Below are positions 1 through 5,365 of a stretch of 9,577 nt of DNA, piece after piece. Every line of letters begins with the position of its first letter. Position 1 is the first letter of the stretch. The notes below the pieces were generated by a model that did not search any database, was not told the origin of the DNA, and saw only the letters and a program-made list of their open reading frames with translations. Origin of the DNA: an uncultured Clostridia bacterium (GTDB taxonomy: Bacteria; Bacillota; Clostridia; Oscillospirales; Oscillospiraceae); the NCBI GenBank assembly GCA_945946745.1, contig CAMEWZ010000059.1:1-9577 (forward strand), read 5' to 3'. A program made the translations under genes and the position numbers.

Positions 1-98
1 TGTTTGGTATGAAGGCAGTATACCGCGTCCCGGAGAAAAAGTTGGTCGCAACCCCGCCGCGGCGCAACCGCAAGTTCCGCCAAGAGCAGTGGCGGTGA
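1..98 (+). CDS. C-terminal fragment of an unidentified protein (5' end outside window)
   Basis: The frame starting at base 3 is open from the window edge to a TGA at 96-98. It gives about 31 residues beginning FGMKAVYRVP and ending in a very basic tail (PPRRNRKFRQEQWR). Third codon positions are mostly G or C, as in the other genes here, and the frame ends about 110 nt before a strong bidirectional terminator at 211-255. That is the expected layout for a plus-strand gene converging on the minus-strand DUF951 gene. I do not recognise the family. It could be a chance open frame, since only 31 codons are visible; the basic tail may contact nucleic acid or simply be a charged terminus. The interval 99-210 shows no further gene. 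Confidence 0.4.
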   Translation, partial: FGMKAVYRVPEKKLVATPPRRNRKFRQEQWR

Positions 99-210
99 GT
101 CACCGCGGAAAATTCGTGCGCCAGCTTCGTGATATTCGTTACACCATTGGGTACCGCTCGGTATCGTTCTGTGGTAGCAATATCATACGGCGTGTCACGA
201 CCCCGCCCTA

Positions 211-255
211 TGACTGTCGAAAAAGCTCAGCAATGCTGGGCTTTTTCGACAGTCA
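211..255. terminator. Bidirectional intrinsic terminator
   Basis: A perfect 16-bp inverted repeat (211-226 with 240-255) continues through a T/G position into CAGC/GCTG closed by an AAT triloop, giving a nearly unbroken stem of about 21 bp. The inner part reads as a classic terminator in both directions: on plus AAAAA-GCTCAGC-AAT-GCTGGGC-TTTTT, and on minus the same with a TTTTT run. It sits between the plus-strand gene ending at 98 and the minus-strand DUF951 gene ending at 268, so it probably stops transcription from both sides. Confidence 0.85.
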
Positions 256-285
256 GAAGCCTCCGGCTCAATTGCCGGAGGCTTC
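256..285. terminator. GC-rich hairpin overlapping the DUF951 gene end
   Basis: A perfect 12-bp inverted repeat, GAAGCCTCCGGC (256-267) with GCCGGAGGCTTC (274-285), encloses a 6-nt loop. It abuts the bidirectional terminator at 211-255. On the minus strand its 5' arm encodes the last residues of the DUF951 protein, and the TGA stop codon lies in the loop. No U-tract follows directly on the minus strand. On plus it is followed by GTTTCGTTCT, a weak U-rich tail. It may be an accessory terminator or a 3'-end-protecting hairpin. Confidence 0.45.
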
Positions 286-462
286 GTTTCGTTCTATGGT
301 TCGGATATTTTTTTCCGCCTTGAACCGGGGTGTCATCACCTCATGGCCGCAGCCTAAGCACCGCAGGCGGAAATCCGCCCCGGTTCGCAGCACCAGCCAC
401 CGCTTTTCCCCACAGGGATGGGGCTTTTTCATGACCAAAATGTCGTTTAATCGGATGTCCAT
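268..462 (-). CDS. DUF951 family small zinc-ribbon-like protein (YyzM-like)
   Basis: This 64-residue protein matches the DUF951 family along its length as I remember it. The N-terminus is MDIRLNDIL, followed by KKPHPCG (residues 12-18), a GADFRL core (28-33), CLGCGH (35-40), and a basic tail PRFKAEKNI. Cys17 together with Cys35, Cys38 and His40 could form a small zinc site; this is an inference from spacing. No function is established for the family; it is widespread in Firmicutes as a conserved 60-70 aa protein (B. subtilis YyzM). The ATG at 462 is preceded by AGGGAGG with a short 4-nt spacer. It lies 97 nt downstream of rarA in the same direction and is probably co-transcribed. The start is chosen because the family begins at this Met; a longer upstream frame is only a shadow of rarA. 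Confidence 0.9.
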   Translation of the reverse strand: MDIRLNDILVMKKPHPCGEKRWLVLRTGADFRLRCLGCGHEVMTPRFKAEKNIRTIERNEASGN

Positions 463-488
463 ATGTCCTCCCTGTACCATCCCAGCCA

Positions 489-563
489 GTAGGGCGGCTT
501 GCCCGCAAGCCGCCGAACAAAACCGGTATGTATTTGCGGCGGGCTGAAGCCAGCCCGCCCTAC
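489..563. repeat. 75-bp palindromic element (MITE/REP-like candidate)
   Basis: The element is bounded by 9-bp terminal inverted repeats, GTAGGGCGG (489-497) and CCGCCCTAC (555-563). Inside are two similar hairpins with 9-bp stems and 4-nt loops: GGCGGCTTG-CCCG-CAAGCCGCC (493-514) and GGCGGGCTG-AAGC-CAGCCCGCC (538-559). They flank an AT-richer centre (515-537). It fills most of the space between rarA and the DUF951 gene, and its edge supplies the rarA TAG stop codon. It resembles small dispersed intergenic palindromes of clostridial genomes. I see only one copy in this window, so being a genomic repeat is an inference. Confidence 0.5.
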
Positions 564-1825
564 GCATTGTTCTTGATTTTGTCCCAATACTGCTTCGCCG
601 CCTGCTCGATCTTATTGGGGCCATACTCGTAATAGCGGGTGCCCACCAGCTCGTCGGGTAGGTATTGCTGCTGTACCCAGTGGTTGGGGTAGTCATGGGG
701 ATAGAGATATCCCTGCTCCCGCTCCATGGTATAGGAATCGGCATGGACGTTCTGCAAATGCCGGGGGAACGCCCCGGCTTTTCCCTTGCGCACATCCTCC
801 AGCGCCGCATCCAGAGCGATGTGACCGGAATTGGACTTCGGACTGGTCGCCATCAGCACCGCCGCGTCTCCCAGGGGAATCCGGGCCTCCGGCATTCCCA
901 GCTTCAGAGCCATGTCCACACAGGCATTCACAATGGGAATAATCTGGGGGTAGGCAAGGCCCACATCCTCCGCCGCGATGACCATCAACCGGCGGCAGGC
1001 GGACTGCATCTGTCCTGCCTCCAGGAGCCTTGCCAGATAGTGACAGGCGGCGTCCGGGTCGGAACCCCGGATGGACTTTTGCAGGGCGGATAGCAGATCG
1101 TAGTGGTTGTCCCCGTCCCGATCTGCCCGGAGGGCGCTTTTTTGCGTGACCGCCTTGGCGTCTGCCAGGGTCAAGGGCAGGATCTCCCCTTGGGGCTGGC
1201 CAGCGGAGAACAGCACCTCCACCGCGTTCATGGCCTTGCGCAGATCGCCGCCGCAGCTGGACGCGATGTATTCCAGCGCCTCCTCCTCCGGCTGGGCCGT
1301 TAAGGCGGTGCGCTGCTCCATGAAAGCAACCGCCCGGCGCACCGCCTTCAGCGCGGCGGCGGCGGAAATCTGCTTGAACTCAAACACCGTGGAGCGGCTG
1401 AGAATGGCGTTGAACACGTAGAAATAGGGATTTTCCGTGGTGGAGGCAATGAGGGTGATCTTGCCGTTCTCGATATGCTCCAGTAAGGACTGCTGCTGCT
1501 TTTTGTTGAAGGACTGGATCTCGTCCAGGTACAGCAGCACCCCGTTGGGCGCCAAAAAGGTATCCAGCTGGGCCACGATTTCCTTGATGTCCGCCGTGGA
1601 GGCGGTGGTGGCATTGAGCTTATACAGCGTCCGGTTGGTCTGCTGGGCAATGATGTTGGCAACGGTGGTTTTTCCCGTGCCGCTGGGGCCGTAAAACACC
1701 ATGTTGGGGATGTTTCCGGAGTCGATCAAGCGGCGCAGAATCGCCCCTTCCCCCAAAATATGCTCCTGGCCGTACACCTCGTCCAGGGTGGTGGGCCGCA
1801 GCAGATCGGCCAATGGCTGATACAT
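560..1825 (-). CDS. rarA: Replication-associated recombination protein RarA (MgsA), AAA+ ATPase
   Basis: RarA is a cytosolic clamp-loader-like AAA+ ATPase that acts at stalled replication forks and on single-stranded DNA gaps. The 421-aa length is typical and the protein appears complete. Visible motifs are the N-terminal PLADLLRPTTLDEVYGQEHI, Walker A GPSGTGKTT (46-54), Walker B LYLDEIQSFNKKQQQ (98-112), the sensor-1 segment ASTTENP (127-133), the SRSTVF arginine-finger region, and sensor-2 GGDLRKAMN. The C-terminal half carries the tetramerisation-domain signatures AAEDVGLAYP, SPKSNS and YPHDYPNHWVQQQYLPDEL. The ATG at 1825 is preceded by AAGGGAGG at 7 nt. It follows the second CobW-like gene by 29 nt, so it may share its transcript. 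Its TAG stop lies inside the terminal repeat of the 75-bp palindromic element. Confidence 0.97.
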   Translation of the reverse strand: MYQPLADLLRPTTLDEVYGQEHILGEGAILRRLIDSGNIPNMVFYGPSGTGKTTVANIIAQQTNRTLYKLNATTASTADIKEIVAQLDTFLAPNGVLLYLDEIQSFNKKQQQSLLEHIENGKITLIASTTENPYFYVFNAILSRSTVFEFKQISAAAALKAVRRAVAFMEQRTALTAQPEEEALEYIASSCGGDLRKAMNAVEVLFSAGQPQGEILPLTLADAKAVTQKSALRADRDGDNHYDLLSALQKSIRGSDPDAACHYLARLLEAGQMQSACRRLMVIAAEDVGLAYPQIIPIVNACVDMALKLGMPEARIPLGDAAVLMATSPKSNSGHIALDAALEDVRKGKAGAFPRHLQNVHADSYTMEREQGYLYPHDYPNHWVQQQYLPDELVGTRYYEYGPNKIEQAAKQYWDKIKNNA

Positions 1826-1854
1826 GAGCAGCCCTCCCTTCCAATTGTCAATTG

Positions 1855-2799
1855 TTAAAACGTTGCCACATCCGGGTCGGCGGGCTGGGCATCCTTCACG
1901 ACCTCCAGCGCTGTGAGGACAGGGCCGATTTCCCCCTTGTACAGCGGATGCTTTTCCGCGCTGACCTTTGCCGTGACCATCACCCAGGCGCGAGGCTCCA
2001 AAGTGCTTGCCTTTTCATACCGGCAGGGAATGCCGCAGAACTGGATATCCTCCACGCAGCAGGTCATAACGAACCGGCCAGGCGCGAACATGCCGTTCTT
2101 ATCCCGGCGGAGCATGGCCACCTGGGCCTTGAAACGGACGGTTTTCCCGTCATATTTCTGAGGCTCCTCCGACACATCCCGGTACCACAGGGCAAAGTCC
2201 TCGTCCTTCACCTCCACCACCGGAGCGTTGATGTCAAAGGGCAGCGGATCCTCGATCTCGTCAAATTCCGTGGAACCGTCGGTATAATCATACAGGATGT
2301 CAATTCGGCGGGAGGCCGCCCGGGCCAGCTTGTGGAAGGGCATCACATCCGCGCCCTTTTCCAGCCGGTTGAACACCACCATCTGGGCGCCCACCAGCTT
2401 GTCCATCACTAGGTTGCGCATGTTGGCGTTGTAGGCCATGATGGTGGTGGCGTCGGCAAACATGACCTCCTGGGCAACCACCCAGCTCTCCGGAAAGCGC
2501 ATGTACAGGTCTCCCACCTGCTGCATGCCGTTCAATTCGGCCACTACCCGCTCAGCCTTGTACTTCTTTTGCAGGGTCTGAAGCTGCTTGGTGGTGACGG
2601 TCTGCTGATCCAGAACCTCGATATACACGTTCTGGTGGGGGTAGGTGGAGATGTCGTACTCCTCCTCCCCTTCCTCAAAAAGTAGCAACAGCGTCCGCTC
2701 ACCGGCGTTGAACCGGGGATCCTCCAGGGTTTCCTGGATAAATTTCGTCTTGCCGGAATCCAGAAATCCGGTAAAGGCATAAACAGGGATCTGCTGCAT
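1855..2799 (-). CDS. Divergent CobW-like NTPase with C-terminal TIGR03943/DUF1980-like domain
   Basis: The 314-aa protein has two parts. Residues 1 to about 180 form a CobW/COG0523-like P-loop domain. Its Walker A is modified, GFLDSGKT (11-18), instead of GFLGAGKTT. The usual ENEFGE...CxCC metal-binding segment is replaced by an acidic FEEGEEEYD (41-49). The EPSG motif becomes ELNG (88-91), and NRLE (144-147) may stand for NKxD. Residues 216-314, starting YDGKTVRFKAQV and including RFVMTCC (242-248), CGIPC and LYKGEIGPVL, resemble the C-terminal domain of YcgQ/TIGR03943 proteins, known as partners of DUF318 permeases; this match is from memory. ATG at 2799 follows GGGGTG at 6 nt. It starts 3 nt after the His-rich CobW gene, so the two are surely co-transcribed. 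A role in metal delivery is inferred; NTP hydrolysis is likely but altered. Confidence 0.85.
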   Translation of the reverse strand: MQQIPVYAFTGFLDSGKTKFIQETLEDPRFNAGERTLLLLFEEGEEEYDISTYPHQNVYIEVLDQQTVTTKQLQTLQKKYKAERVVAELNGMQQVGDLYMRFPESWVVAQEVMFADATTIMAYNANMRNLVMDKLVGAQMVVFNRLEKGADVMPFHKLARAASRRIDILYDYTDGSTEFDEIEDPLPFDINAPVVEVKDEDFALWYRDVSEEPQKYDGKTVRFKAQVAMLRRDKNGMFAPGRFVMTCCVEDIQFCGIPCRYEKASTLEPRAWVMVTAKVSAEKHPLYKGEIGPVLTALEVVKDAQPADPDVATF

Positions 2800-2802
2800 A
2801 TC

Positions 2803-3963
2803 TTACACCCCAAACAGGGCTGCCACCCCTGCCTCGTCCAGGTTGGAACCGATGACGCAGAGTTTGCCGGTGATATCGGCGGAGCCGCTGCGGACATTGG
2901 TCTCCTCAGGCACATAGTCGAAGTGGATCCAGCTGCCGTCGGCGGCGGGCAGGATGCCCTTGGCCCGGAGGATCATGCCGTACTTGCCGGTATCCAGTTC
3001 CTTCAAAGCGGCCTCAATGGCTGCCTTGTCAAACTTCTTGGCTGTCTCCACGCCCCAGGAGGTGAATACCTCGTCGGCGTGGTGGTGATGATGGTGATGG
3101 TGCTCGTGCTCCTCGTCTTCATCGTGATGGTGATGGCAGCAGTGGTGATCGTGCTCCTCATCCTCATCCTCGTGATGATGGTGGCAGCAATGGCCGTCAT
3201 GATCGTGGTCTTCCTCCTCGTCATGATGGTGGTGATGGCAGTGCTCGTCGTGGTCGTGGTCTTCCTCCGCATCGTGGTCGTGATGATGGTGGCAGCCGCA
3301 GTGCTCGTCGTGCTCCTCTTCTTCCTCCAGGCGCTCCATCTCCATCCGGGCCAGCTCTGCCGCCAGAGTGGCCTTGCCTTCCATGGCCTCCAGCAGCTGT
3401 TCGCCGGTGAGCTCGCCCCAGGGGGTGGTGACGATGGTCGCCACAGCGTTATGCTGGCGCAGCATGGCCACAGCCGTATCCAGCTTGGCCTGGGGAATGG
3501 AATCCGTGCGGGACAGGATAATGGTGGAGGCAGTCTCGATCTGGTTGTTATAGAACTCGCCGAAGTTCTTCATATAGACCTTCACCTTACCGGCATCCGC
3601 CACCGCCACGGTATAGCCCAGGGTAACATTCTCATTCGTCACCTTGTTCACCGCGCCGATGACATCGGACAGCTTGCCCACGCCGGAGGGCTCGATCAGA
3701 ATCCGGTCGGGATGGTACTGCTCGATGACCTGCTTCAGCGCCTTTCCAAAGTCGCCCACCAGAGAGCAGCAGATGCAGCCGGAATTCATCTCGGTGATGT
3801 TGATGCCCGCGTCCTGGAGAAAACCGCCGTCAATGCCGATTTCACCAAACTCGTTCTCGATCAGAACCAGCTTCTGGCCCTTGTAGGCCTCGGAAATCAT
3901 CTTCTTGATAAGGGTGGTCTTGCCAGCCCCCAGGAATCCGGAATAAATGTCGATTTTTGTCAT
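2803..3963 (-). CDS. CobW-family (COG0523) GTPase with His-rich metal-binding insert
   Basis: This 386-aa G3E-class GTPase is probably a metallochaperone for zinc, nickel or cobalt; the metal cannot be read from sequence. Walker A GFLGAGKTT is at 9-17, the switch region ENEFGEIGID at 36-45, the conserved CxCC metal site CICC at 63-66 and EPSG at 91-94. SRTD (151-154) stands at the NKxD position. Residues 218-295 hold an insert with 38 His and 7 Cys. The CobW C-terminal domain follows from about residue 300 and includes WGVE, RAKGIL and GKLCVIGSNLDE. I chose the ATG at 3963 because AGAAGG (3972-3977) sits 8 nt upstream. A GTG three codons earlier overlaps that ribosome binding site and is unlikely. 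It is the first gene of an operon with its own sigma-A promoter and is followed at 3 nt by the second CobW-like gene. Confidence 0.95.
   Translation of the reverse strand: MTKIDIYSGFLGAGKTTLIKKMISEAYKGQKLVLIENEFGEIGIDGGFLQDAGINITEMNSGCICCSLVGDFGKALKQVIEQYHPDRILIEPSGVGKLSDVIGAVNKVTNENVTLGYTVAVADAGKVKVYMKNFGEFYNNQIETASTIILSRTDSIPQAKLDTAVAMLRQHNAVATIVTTPWGELTGEQLLEAMEGKATLAAELARMEMERLEEEEEHDEHCGCHHHHDHDAEEDHDHDEHCHHHHHDEEEDHDHDGHCCHHHHEDEDEEHDHHCCHHHHDEDEEHEHHHHHHHHADEVFTSWGVETAKKFDKAAIEAALKELDTGKYGMILRAKGILPAADGSWIHFDYVPEETNVRSGSADITGKLCVIGSNLDEAGVAALFGV
3079..3312 (-). repeat. His/Asp/Glu/Cys-rich degenerate tandem repeat inside the CobW gene
   Basis: This segment encodes residues 218-295 of the CobW protein. 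It is built from about five degenerate units of 14-19 residues, each with the pattern acidic run, HDHD or HDEH, C or CC, and then four to five His; the last unit ends in eight His in a row. By my count 38 of the 78 residues are His and 7 are Cys, with almost all the rest Asp or Glu. Such inserts are known in COG0523 and HypB proteins, where they bind and store divalent metals. Repeat-unit number probably varies between strains by slippage. Confidence 0.9.
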
Positions 3964-3998
3964 AGAAAACACCTTCTGTAAAAAATTCTCTAAAGCGT

Positions 3999-4027
3999 AT
4001 TATACCACCATCTGTCAACTGTTACAA
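3999..4027 (-). promoter_or_regulatory. Sigma-A promoter of the CobW operon
   Basis: On the minus strand, TTGTAA (4022-4027) is separated by exactly 17 nt from a perfect TATAAT (3999-4004). It lies just downstream of the terminator of the preceding permease gene. Initiation about 7 nt past the -10 gives a leader of roughly 30 nt with the AGAAGG ribosome binding site. A TTGACA hexamer inside the spacer is only 8 nt from the -10 and cannot act as its -35. The spacer contains TGTAAC-A-GTTGACA, an imperfect inverted repeat that could be an operator. I see no match to the known Zur box consensus. Confidence 0.75.
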
Positions 4028-4042
4028 GGAAATTTTTAACGG

Positions 4043-4085
4043 AAAAGGAACCGCGAAAATAGCCTGGTGCTATTTTCGCGGTTCC
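4043..4085 (-). terminator. Intrinsic terminator of the TSUP permease gene
   Basis: A perfect 16-bp inverted repeat, GGAACCGCGAAAATAG (4047-4062) and its complement (4070-4085), has a 7-nt loop. On the minus strand it is followed by TTTTCC and then an AT-rich stretch. It starts 11 nt after the permease stop codon and ends just before the CobW promoter, insulating the two units. Confidence 0.9.
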
Positions 4086-4096
4086 AAGAAAGAAGA

Positions 4097-4891
4097 TTAC
4101 ATCACACGGGCATATTGCCAGGTATTGAAGACGCTGATGCCGATAATCACTGCCATTAAGCAGAGGAACAGCTTGTCCACCGCCTTGTTGTCCATTTTTT
4201 TATTGAGCGCCCGTCCCGCGATGCCGCCGCCAATGCCGCCCGCCACCATCAGTGCCAGCGCCAGAAGGCTGAATTCCGGTACGCTCCGGGTCACCAGCGT
4301 GGTCAAAAGATTGGTAATCTGGCTGAACAAAATGATGTACAGGCTGTTCTGAGCCGCCGTCTTGGTATCCATACTGAAGAAATAGAACAACACCACCAGA
4401 TTGATAGGGCCGCCGCCAATCCCCAGGAAGCTGGACATCAGACCCAGCACCATGCCGATCACCAGGCAGACCAGTTTCCCTGCAATCTGCTTGGTCTTGA
4501 TCCGGGACTTGAATACCGTGTAAATCAGCGTTCCCAGGGTAACCACCGCCAGGCAGGCCGCCTGAACGGCGCCCACCGCGTTCTGGTTCTCGAACATCAG
4601 CTTGACCATTTTGAAGATCTGGCTGCCCACCACGCCGCCAACAGCCGCGCCGATGGCCAGAGGCGTGCCGGTCTGGAAATCCACCCGGTTATCCCCGGAA
4701 AGCATATTCCGCCCCACGGAATAGCAGCTCATGGACAGCACCGTGCAGCCGGAAAGGAAGCTGATGGTGGATACGCTGGCCAGGCCAAACATATCCAGAA
4801 CCGGCTTGATAATCACACCGCCGCCAATACCGCAAATCGCGCCCACAATGGATGCCAAAAAACTCACAACCAAATACATCAAATGACTCAT
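4097..4891 (-). CDS. TSUP (TauE/SafE) family membrane permease
   Basis: The 264-aa integral membrane protein belongs to the sulfite/organosulfonate exporter (TSUP) family. It shows the family's internal duplication: each half has a GIGGG motif near the start of a hydrophobic segment, GAICGIGGGVI (17-27) and FLGIGGGPI (155-163). About seven to eight membrane segments are visible, with a charged central loop KSRIKTKQ (128-135). Family members move sulfite, sulfoacetate, sulfolactate, taurine-related compounds or other small anions; the substrate here cannot be told. The ATG at 4891 is chosen because AAAAGAGG lies 8 nt upstream and the hydrophobic N-terminus begins immediately. A frame extending 15 codons further has no suitable ribosome binding site. 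It stands alone, with its own terminator. Confidence 0.92.
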   Translation of the reverse strand: MSHLMYLVVSFLASIVGAICGIGGGVIIKPVLDMFGLASVSTISFLSGCTVLSMSCYSVGRNMLSGDNRVDFQTGTPLAIGAAVGGVVGSQIFKMVKLMFENQNAVGAVQAACLAVVTLGTLIYTVFKSRIKTKQIAGKLVCLVIGMVLGLMSSFLGIGGGPINLVVLFYFFSMDTKTAAQNSLYIILFSQITNLLTTLVTRSVPEFSLLALALMVAGGIGGGIAGRALNKKMDNKAVDKLFLCLMAVIIGISVFNTWQYARVM

Positions 4892-4960
4892 TTCGCATAC
4901 CTCTTTTGATAGACTTCTCGCATCGGTTCCGCCCACAGAACCATCGCTACCGATACTGTT

Positions 4961-4989
4961 AGTTTATCCCCATTTCCCGGAAAAAGCAA
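4961..4989 (-). promoter_or_regulatory. Possible weak sigma-A promoter of the TSUP gene
   Basis: On the minus strand, TTGCTT (4984-4989) and TAAACT (4961-4966) are separated by 17 nt. The match to consensus is modest (3 of 6 and 4 of 6). It lies about 70 nt upstream of the permease start, in the only gap where a promoter is expected, since a hairpin and a long inverted repeat lie further upstream. Confidence 0.3.
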
Positions 4990-5019
4990 GGGCTTTCTTT
5001 TCTCTGCCCAGGTTTTTTC

Positions 5020-5190
5020 CCTGGGGCATCACCGCATAATGGGGCAAGGAGATTCGGCGTGAGATTTTGGCACAAGCGAAAGTATGGAAAATGCGGGAAT
5101 ACTGGATGTATTTCCCATTTTTCATACTGCGCGATTGGGGCAAAAGATCCGCCGAAGCCCGCAGTGCCCATTGTGCGGTGATGCCCTAGG
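5020..5190. repeat. 171-nt imperfect inverted repeat (long hairpin), MITE or structured RNA candidate
   Basis: Left arm 5020-5102 and right arm 5108-5190 are both 83 nt long and enclose a 5-nt loop, TGGAT. The outer ends pair well (CCT-G/A-GGGCATCACCGCA), as do a middle block containing TTCGGCG and an inner block of about 20 bp (AGTATG...GAATAC against GTATTTCCC...CATACT). A badly paired section of roughly 10 nt lies at 5043-5052 opposite 5158-5167. No protein-coding frame is convincing. It fills the core of a gene-free stretch (4892-5365). The remainder of that stretch holds only a possible weak promoter and the hairpin at 5320-5352; I see nothing in 5191-5319. I found no promoter or U-tract that would define an RNA gene, and no clear target-site duplication. 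Confidence 0.7.
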
Positions 5191-5319
5191 CATTGGGCTT
5201 GCTCCATGTATTTTCCGCAAAAGCGTGTTTCCGTCTCGATTTTCTTTGCTTGTTTTCGACATTCGGCATGGGGTAAACTGATCTCTGGCAGGTCATCCCC
5301 GCTATGCGACAGACCGCCA

Positions 5320-5352
5320 GGCGCCGCACCGGTTCTCCCCCGGTGCGGCGCC
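5320..5352 (-). terminator. Strong GC hairpin after the SPOCS/LysM gene, probable transcription end
   Basis: A perfect 13-bp stem, GGCGCCGCACCGG (5320-5332) with its complement (5340-5352), has a 7-nt loop and begins 13 nt beyond the stop codon. It lacks a U-tract on the minus strand (TGGCGGTC follows), so it is not a canonical intrinsic terminator. It may need Rho or act as a 3'-end-stabilising hairpin. Confidence 0.5.
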
Positions 5353-5365
5353 AAATTTGCGATTT

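Noticed and set aside
89..547. 152-codon plus-strand open frame
   Set aside because: It crosses a bidirectional terminator and lies opposite the DUF951 gene, which has family motifs and a ribosome binding site.
3079..3312. CRISPR-like or VNTR array
   Set aside because: The periodicity is explained by in-frame His/Asp/Glu codons within a GTPase; there are no regular spacers or identical repeats.
2923..3981. Long plus-strand open frame (352 codons) rich in Val, Met, Leu and Ile
   Set aside because: It is antisense to the His-rich CobW gene. CAC/CAT/GAC/GAG codons read backwards give GTG/ATG/GTC/CTC, which creates an artificial hydrophobic protein. The minus strand has clear family motifs.
4012..4018. 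TTGACA hexamer upstream of the CobW -10 as the -35 element
   Set aside because: It is only 8 nt from TATAAT. TTGTAA at 4022-4027 has the correct 17-nt spacing.
5020..5190. Integron attC site or tRNA gene
   Set aside because: No RYYYAAC/GTTRRRY core sites are visible and the pairing is one long rod, not a cloverleaf.
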